A stretch of DNA of 64,000 nt, from positions 186,001 to 250,000 of the forward strand of contig CAXUKO010000003.1 in assembly GCA_964251665.1 (NCBI GenBank), given 5' to 3'. This document shows, piece by piece, positions 60,458 to 64,000 of this stretch; within the stretch, counting starts at the first letter, position 1, and each line of letters opens with the position of its first letter. The position numbers were made by a program, and so were the translations under genes. The notes beneath the pieces are model-generated. The model made no database searches. It was given only the letters and a program-made list of their open reading frames with translations, and was not told where the DNA came from. Source of the DNA: JBBQLG01 sp964251665. Lineage in GTDB: Bacteria; Bacteroidota; Bacteroidia; Cytophagales; Spirosomataceae.

Positions 60458-61366
60458 TCAGACGACGTTGTTTTTCAGAATGCCAATTCCCTGAATCTCA
60501 AACTCAACTTCATCGCCCGGTTCGAGTGGGCGGTGGGCGGCAAAATTGGTTTCGATCAAACTCCCCCAGCCTACCGTTCCCGAACCCAGGATGTCGCCCG
60601 GATAGAGCGTCACACCATTCTCCGATGCCCGTTCGATCATCTGCCCGAAGGTGTAGTGAATCGTTTTGAAGTTACCGTCGCAGATGAGCTGTCCGTTAAT
60701 TTTGGCGGTCATCCGCACGTCGAACCGGTCGTTATCGGTGCGGTACTGCCGCATTTCGTCTTTGGTGACGAGGCAGGGGCCGATGGTATTCGCGAAGTCT
60801 TTGCCTTTGTGCGGACCGAGCGGCATTCCCATCTCCTTCCCCTGAATATCCCGCGCCGACCAGTCGTTGAATATCGTGTAGCCAAAGATGTAGTCTTCGG
60901 CTTCTCCGGCTTTGATGTTCGCGCCCTGTTTGCCAATGATACAGGCCATTTCCAGTTCGTAATCCAGCTTCCGGCAGTGCGGTGGCCGGGCGATTTCCTG
61001 CCCCGTGCCCGAGATGGCCTGATGGTTGGTGAAGTAAAAAATCGGCATTTCGTACCAGACGGGCGCTACGGCATGACCAAAGGTTTTGCCCGCATTGAGC
61101 ATGTGCTGCTCAAAGGCCACGTAGTCCCGAAAACTGCGCGGATTGGGCAGCGGAGCCAGTAATGTCACATCGGTAAGGGCGTAATCCGGCCCGGCATCCA
61201 GTAACCCGGTAATGATGGGGGTATAATGGTCAAACTGATCAATAAGCGACAGCATGTCGGCGGGCAGCTCACCATTGCTGGCTTTGGCCAGATCGATGAT
61301 GCCCTGATCGGTCAATAGCCCAGCTCTGGCGGCTCCAGCACTGGTTCTGACTGTTACGAACTTCAT
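60458..61366 (-). CDS. Fumarylacetoacetate hydrolase (FAH) family protein
   Basis: 302 aa from the ATG at 61366. The FAH superfamily (hydrolases of C-C bonds in 1,3-dioxo acids, hydratases, decarboxylases) is shown by the metal site ELEMACIIGKQG and FGYTIFNDWSARDIQGKEM, plus GKDFANTIGPCLVTKDE and GDILGSGTVGWGSLIE. It could process the ring-cleavage product (hydrolysis, hydration or decarboxylation). 16 bp after the alpha/beta hydrolase gene and 3 bp before the SMP-30 gene. Confidence 0.92.
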   Translation of the reverse strand: MKFVTVRTSAGAARAGLLTDQGIIDLAKASNGELPADMLSLIDQFDHYTPIITGLLDAGPDYALTDVTLLAPLPNPRSFRDYVAFEQHMLNAGKTFGHAVAPVWYEMPIFYFTNHQAISGTGQEIARPPHCRKLDYELEMACIIGKQGANIKAGEAEDYIFGYTIFNDWSARDIQGKEMGMPLGPHKGKDFANTIGPCLVTKDEMRQYRTDNDRFDVRMTAKINGQLICDGNFKTIHYTFGQMIERASENGVTLYPGDILGSGTVGWGSLIETNFAAHRPLEPGDEVEFEIQGIGILKNNVV

Positions 61367-61382
61367 GCGTTTCAGTCGTTGG

Positions 61383-62531
61383 TTAAACTGTAGTCTCAAG
61401 CTGATCTCCGGCCGCAACCGGCATCGTCCCCACTTTCTCCTGTAGCCAGTCAAACATGGGGTCGGCTTTGGTGAAGTTGTCGATGTGGCAGTGTGCCGAA
61501 CCCGTCTCTTCTTTCGGCACGATGTTCATGGCCTTTTCGCAGGTCAGGGCTTCGTACAGCTTGTAGGCGTTCTCGACGGTGTTCTGCCGGTCGTCTTCGC
61601 CGTGCGAGATAAACGTCGGCATCTGAATCTTGTCGGCAACCCCTGCCAGCGTAAAATTTTTGAGCTTTTCGCGGGCCTCGGCCATATCGGTCGATCCGGT
61701 TATGTGCATCATCACGCCTGCCAGTGGATGGTCATCGGGGCGGTTTTTCCAGATGTCGTAGTAACTCCAGACGGCCCCCCAGATGCAGCACACGTTAAAC
61801 CGGGTTTCAAACGCAGCTGACCGGGCTGCCATGTAGCCCCCCATCGATACGGCCAGAATGCCAATCCGCGCCGGGTCGACGGGCAGGTTGGCCAGTGCCC
61901 AATCGAAGGCAACCGTAGCGGGCACATCGTAATCGTAGCGGGTCAGCATGTTACGCAGCCGCAGCGACCCGCCCTGACCCGGCCCGTCGAGCATGAGCAG
62001 CGAAATACCCCGTTCCTCCAGCTTCTGCCAGGGGCCGAAATAGAGTTCTTCGGCGGTCGAATCCAGCCCACCGAACATAATCATCAGCGGCCCGTTGGCC
62101 TGGGCATTGGCGGGCCGCAGGAAATAACCCGTCATCTCCGACCCCTCGAACGGTATGCTGACAATCCGGGGCGGATTGGGCAGCAGGGCGGCACCCCGCT
62201 GAAAGGCGTCGACAGACTGGAGATAACCCGGCACTTTACGGGGGTCAGTGGGTTCAAGAAAAAACTCCGACGTTCGCAGGTAGTTTGATGCCCGCAGATA
62301 CGCCTGCCGCGCCGTAACCGTATGCCCGGCGGCTTCGGCCTTTTGGGCTTTTTCGAGGGCTTCGTGCCCGGCCCGCGACCAGCTTTCGTTAAAGCTTTTG
62401 AAGTCACCGGCGGTAATCCGGCTGGCGGCTTCGATGCATTCGAAAAATTCACCGCCCCCATAATGACTTTGGGTGAGCGCCCGGTTGAGCTGGTAGGAGA
62501 ACATGTAGTGCTCCGGATAATATTGCCACAT
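61383..62531 (-). CDS. Alpha/beta hydrolase resembling C-C bond hydrolases
   Basis: 382 aa with a helical N-terminal domain and an alpha/beta hydrolase core. Motifs GGLDSTAEE (about 154-162), LDGPGQG, the nucleophile Ser229 in LAVSMGGYMAAR, the acid Asp in SHGEDD (313-314) and the base His in GSAHCHIDN (347-349). This combination matches the 2,6-dihydroxypseudooxynicotine hydrolase / DUF1100-like family, which includes enzymes that cut C-C bonds next to a phenolic ring. Substrate is unknown. First of the tightly spaced block after the inverted repeat at 62552-62661. Confidence 0.85.
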   Translation of the reverse strand: MWQYYPEHYMFSYQLNRALTQSHYGGGEFFECIEAASRITAGDFKSFNESWSRAGHEALEKAQKAEAAGHTVTARQAYLRASNYLRTSEFFLEPTDPRKVPGYLQSVDAFQRGAALLPNPPRIVSIPFEGSEMTGYFLRPANAQANGPLMIMFGGLDSTAEELYFGPWQKLEERGISLLMLDGPGQGGSLRLRNMLTRYDYDVPATVAFDWALANLPVDPARIGILAVSMGGYMAARSAAFETRFNVCCIWGAVWSYYDIWKNRPDDHPLAGVMMHITGSTDMAEAREKLKNFTLAGVADKIQMPTFISHGEDDRQNTVENAYKLYEALTCEKAMNIVPKEETGSAHCHIDNFTKADPMFDWLQEKVGTMPVAAGDQLETTV

Positions 62532-62551
62532 AGGATTTCGGATTTGGGGTG

Positions 62552-62661
62552 GGAACGCGGCTTTTACGGATGCCTGCGGCAGCGCGGATTTTCACTGATT
62601 TATTAAAAAAGAAATCCGCTCTTATCCGCCTTGCCGCAGGCATCCGTAAAATCCGCGTTCC
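62552..62661. repeat. Inverted repeat within the catabolic operon
   Basis: Arms 62552-62581 and 62632-62661 are complementary over 30 bp with one mismatch (core TTTTACGGATGCCTGCGGCA); an inner GCGGATTT...AAATCCGC pair (about 62584 and 62612) extends it. It fills the 136-bp gap between the VOC dioxygenase and alpha/beta hydrolase genes, so it is probably transcribed within the operon and may stabilise or attenuate the mRNA. Confidence 0.85.
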
Positions 62662-62667
62662 TGTTAG

Positions 62668-63660
62668 TTAAATATCAACAGGTTTGACTACGCCATCGGT
62701 CAGGCCCAGTTTGTGTCCTTTGCCCATTTCGGCGAAGGGGTTGGCGTGGCCCCAGGCATCGTTGGGATTATCTTTGAGGTAATGCAGGTCCGGGCCGTGA
62801 TCGGGGGCAAAAATCAGGCGGGCACAGGCATAAAACTCGAACAGAATGCCGCTGCCGGGATCGGTGATGTAGATAAAGAAACCCTCATCGGCTTTGTGGC
62901 GCGTAGGAGCCCCCATCACACTTTTGAAGCCTTTTTCGGTGAAATAGTCAAGCGCCAGCAGTACTTCTTCGCGGCTGTCGAAGTTGAACGCAACGTGGTT
63001 AAAGACCCCCTCACCCGGTTCAATGTTGGGGTCTGTGAATACGGCTACATCGTGCGACAGGTTGCCGATAGTCCACAGGCCGCCCACCGGCGGAATTTCG
63101 TCAGCAATGCGTACTTCGTCGGGGTTTTTCAGGCCCAGGCCCTGCCAGAACGCTTTTTCTTTTCCGTACTGAAATTTGGCCACCATGTAGGTCACGTGAT
63201 CGAATCGGCGGGGATTAACTCCGGTGCGCCGGTTGCTGGCGTAGCGGTCGGCGTAGATGCTGCCCCGATGCCCTTTTTCGCGGAGCCAGACCACATCCCA
63301 GAATACCTCGTGCGTATGTCCGTCCGGCGACCGGAACCGATAGGCCCGGCCCCGGCCCGGATCGGCATCGACCCAGCCAATACCGGCTCCGGTGTTTTCG
63401 AGATAGGCCACTACTTCATCCAGCGCTTCGGGACTGTCGGCCCGCCAGCCCAGCGCGGCCATACCCGCAGTTTCGCGGTAGGTGATTTTGAGGGTATGGT
63501 GAAAGTAATCGCCCCACGCCCGGAGGTAGACGGACGTGTCGTCGCGGCCGGTTTCGTCCAGTCCGACGATGTCCGTCAGAAAGGTAACGGTTTCGTCTAC
63601 TTTTGGGCTAAACAGCTCCAGATGAGCTAATTGAGACAGGTAATGCGGGTTCTTGGCCAT
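62668..63660 (-). CDS. Extradiol ring-cleavage dioxygenase (catechol 2,3-dioxygenase type)
   Basis: 330 aa with two VOC modules, the normal type I extradiol layout. The iron ligands in the second module are His155 (FDHVTYM), His222 (FNHVAF) and Glu275 (LFEFYA). LAHLELFSPK and YRFRSPDGHTHEVFWDV in the first module are also typical. It cleaves a catechol-like ring next to one hydroxyl (meta cleavage). It follows the FAD oxidoreductase by 6 bp and precedes the repeat-containing gap. Confidence 0.92.
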   Translation of the reverse strand: MAKNPHYLSQLAHLELFSPKVDETVTFLTDIVGLDETGRDDTSVYLRAWGDYFHHTLKITYRETAGMAALGWRADSPEALDEVVAYLENTGAGIGWVDADPGRGRAYRFRSPDGHTHEVFWDVVWLREKGHRGSIYADRYASNRRTGVNPRRFDHVTYMVAKFQYGKEKAFWQGLGLKNPDEVRIADEIPPVGGLWTIGNLSHDVAVFTDPNIEPGEGVFNHVAFNFDSREEVLLALDYFTEKGFKSVMGAPTRHKADEGFFIYITDPGSGILFEFYACARLIFAPDHGPDLHYLKDNPNDAWGHANPFAEMGKGHKLGLTDGVVKPVDI

Positions 63661-63666
63661 ATTGAA

Positions 63667-64000
63667 TTAGTCGATTGAAATCAATGGAGGTTTGTTGGTT
63701 TCCTTTTGCAGGGCCACGTATCTCAGGGCGTTTTCGCCGGCGATGCGGCCCGTGTTCACGGCAAAACCCATGCTGTTGCCCGGCATAATGAACACATAGC
63801 TGTCGCCGTAGATAGAGCAGGCATCGGTACCGGCAGCAAACAGGCCGGGAATGGTGCGCCAGTCGGTACCGACAACTTCGGTTTTGTGGTTGATTTTGAT
63901 ACCGCCCACGCTGCCATACGCACCAGGATAGTGCCGGGCTGCATAGAATTTTGGCGTGTCGATGGGGCGCATAAACCGGTGATCTTTGTTGAACAGATCG
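63667..64000 (-). CDS. FAD-dependent oxidoreductase, C-terminal part (cut by window edge)
   Basis: The frame is open to the window edge, so at least 111 residues belong to a longer protein whose start lies outside. FYAARHYPGAYGSVGGIKINHKTEV and GLFAAGTDACSIYGDSY followed by GNSMGFAVNTGRIAGENA are the C-terminal FAD-domain signatures of fumarate-reductase/urocanate-reductase/3-ketosteroid-dehydrogenase-like flavoproteins. Probably introduces or removes a double bond in the substrate ring before hydroxylation. First recognised gene of the catabolic operon. Confidence 0.85.
   Translation of the reverse strand, partial: DLFNKDHRFMRPIDTPKFYAARHYPGAYGSVGGIKINHKTEVVGTDWRTIPGLFAAGTDACSIYGDSYVFIMPGNSMGFAVNTGRIAGENALRYVALQKETNKPPLISID

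Noticed and set aside
59792..61162. 456-codon open frame on the plus strand opposite the SMP-30 and FAH genes
   Set aside because: It is the antisense of two well-supported genes, with no family motif and a composition explained by the opposite frame.
1..64000. CRISPR array or tRNA/rRNA genes
   Set aside because: No series of evenly spaced direct repeats and no cloverleaf or rRNA-like sequence was seen on reading the spacers.
1..64000. Insertion sequence or prophage
   Set aside because: No transposase, integrase or structural phage gene is encoded. The inverted repeats are all short and do not flank a recombinase.

Overview
The window reads as chromosomal DNA of a GC-moderate (mid-50s percent by eye) member of the Bacteroidota, most likely Cytophagales and close to Spirosoma and relatives. 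The evidence is a secreted subtilase with a type IX secretion (T9SS) C-terminal sorting domain, TAnnTTTG-type -7 promoter boxes, the lptD / amidase / mlaD neighbourhood, a RDD-SpoIIM-DUF4129-DUF4350-MoxR-DUF58 cluster, a DUF1800-DUF1501 pair, and many long intergenic inverted repeats. I see no rRNA, tRNA, CRISPR array, transposase, integrase or phage gene. The placement is inference from gene content, not from a database match.

Layout. 1-4 kb: the end of a 2-oxoglutarate oxygenase gene and a nuoL-nuoM pair of respiratory complex I. 4-11 kb: envelope genes (LptD-like protein on the minus strand, divergent N-acetylmuramoyl-L-alanine amidase, MlaD/MCE protein), then a biotin-dependent acyl-CoA carboxylase beta subunit. 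11-22.8 kb: mostly single housekeeping or envelope genes (a tiny Kazal-domain lipoprotein, PlsC acyltransferase, outer-membrane barrel, Uma2 protein, DsbD, PhyH dioxygenase, a small membrane-protein/HTH pair, GlyA, TatC, DUF4349 lipoprotein, M20 peptidase). 22.8-32.5 kb: a nine-gene minus-strand operon (SpoIIM, membrane protein, DUF4129, DUF4350, MoxR, two periplasmic proteins, a shortened DUF1016 gene, DUF58) with a divergent RDD gene; such clusters are thought to fold or activate envelope proteins. 32.5-48.2 kb: amidohydrolase, an AT-rich orphan gene, the DUF1800-DUF1501 pair, the T9SS subtilase, a TonB-domain protein, DeoC, small hypotheticals, GcvT, ComB and an acyl carrier protein. 48.3-54.8 kb: a TolC-EmrB-EmrA efflux operon divergent from its probable MarR regulator, whose shared intergenic region carries repeated GTCAA-N5-TTGAC palindromes, then an aldehyde dehydrogenase.

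55.8-64 kb is the most distinctive region: at least nine tightly packed minus-strand genes that look like one catabolic operon. In transcription order they are an FAD oxidoreductase (cut by the window edge), an extradiol ring-cleavage dioxygenase with its His-His-Glu metal site, an alpha/beta hydrolase resembling C-C bond hydrolases, an FAH-family enzyme, an SMP-30/gluconolactonase, an SDR, a metal-dependent cyclase/kynurenine-formamidase-like hydrolase, a second SDR and an FAD aromatic monooxygenase. I cannot match this set to a named pathway; it is the best candidate here for an undescribed system, probably degradation of a hydroxylated (poly)cyclic or aromatic compound.

A second theme is repeats. 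Gene ends are populated by long perfect or near-perfect inverted repeats (33-35 bp arms) of several families, some absorbing stop codons, and at two sites similar C/G-rich palindromes lie inside protein-coding sequence in the catabolic operon.
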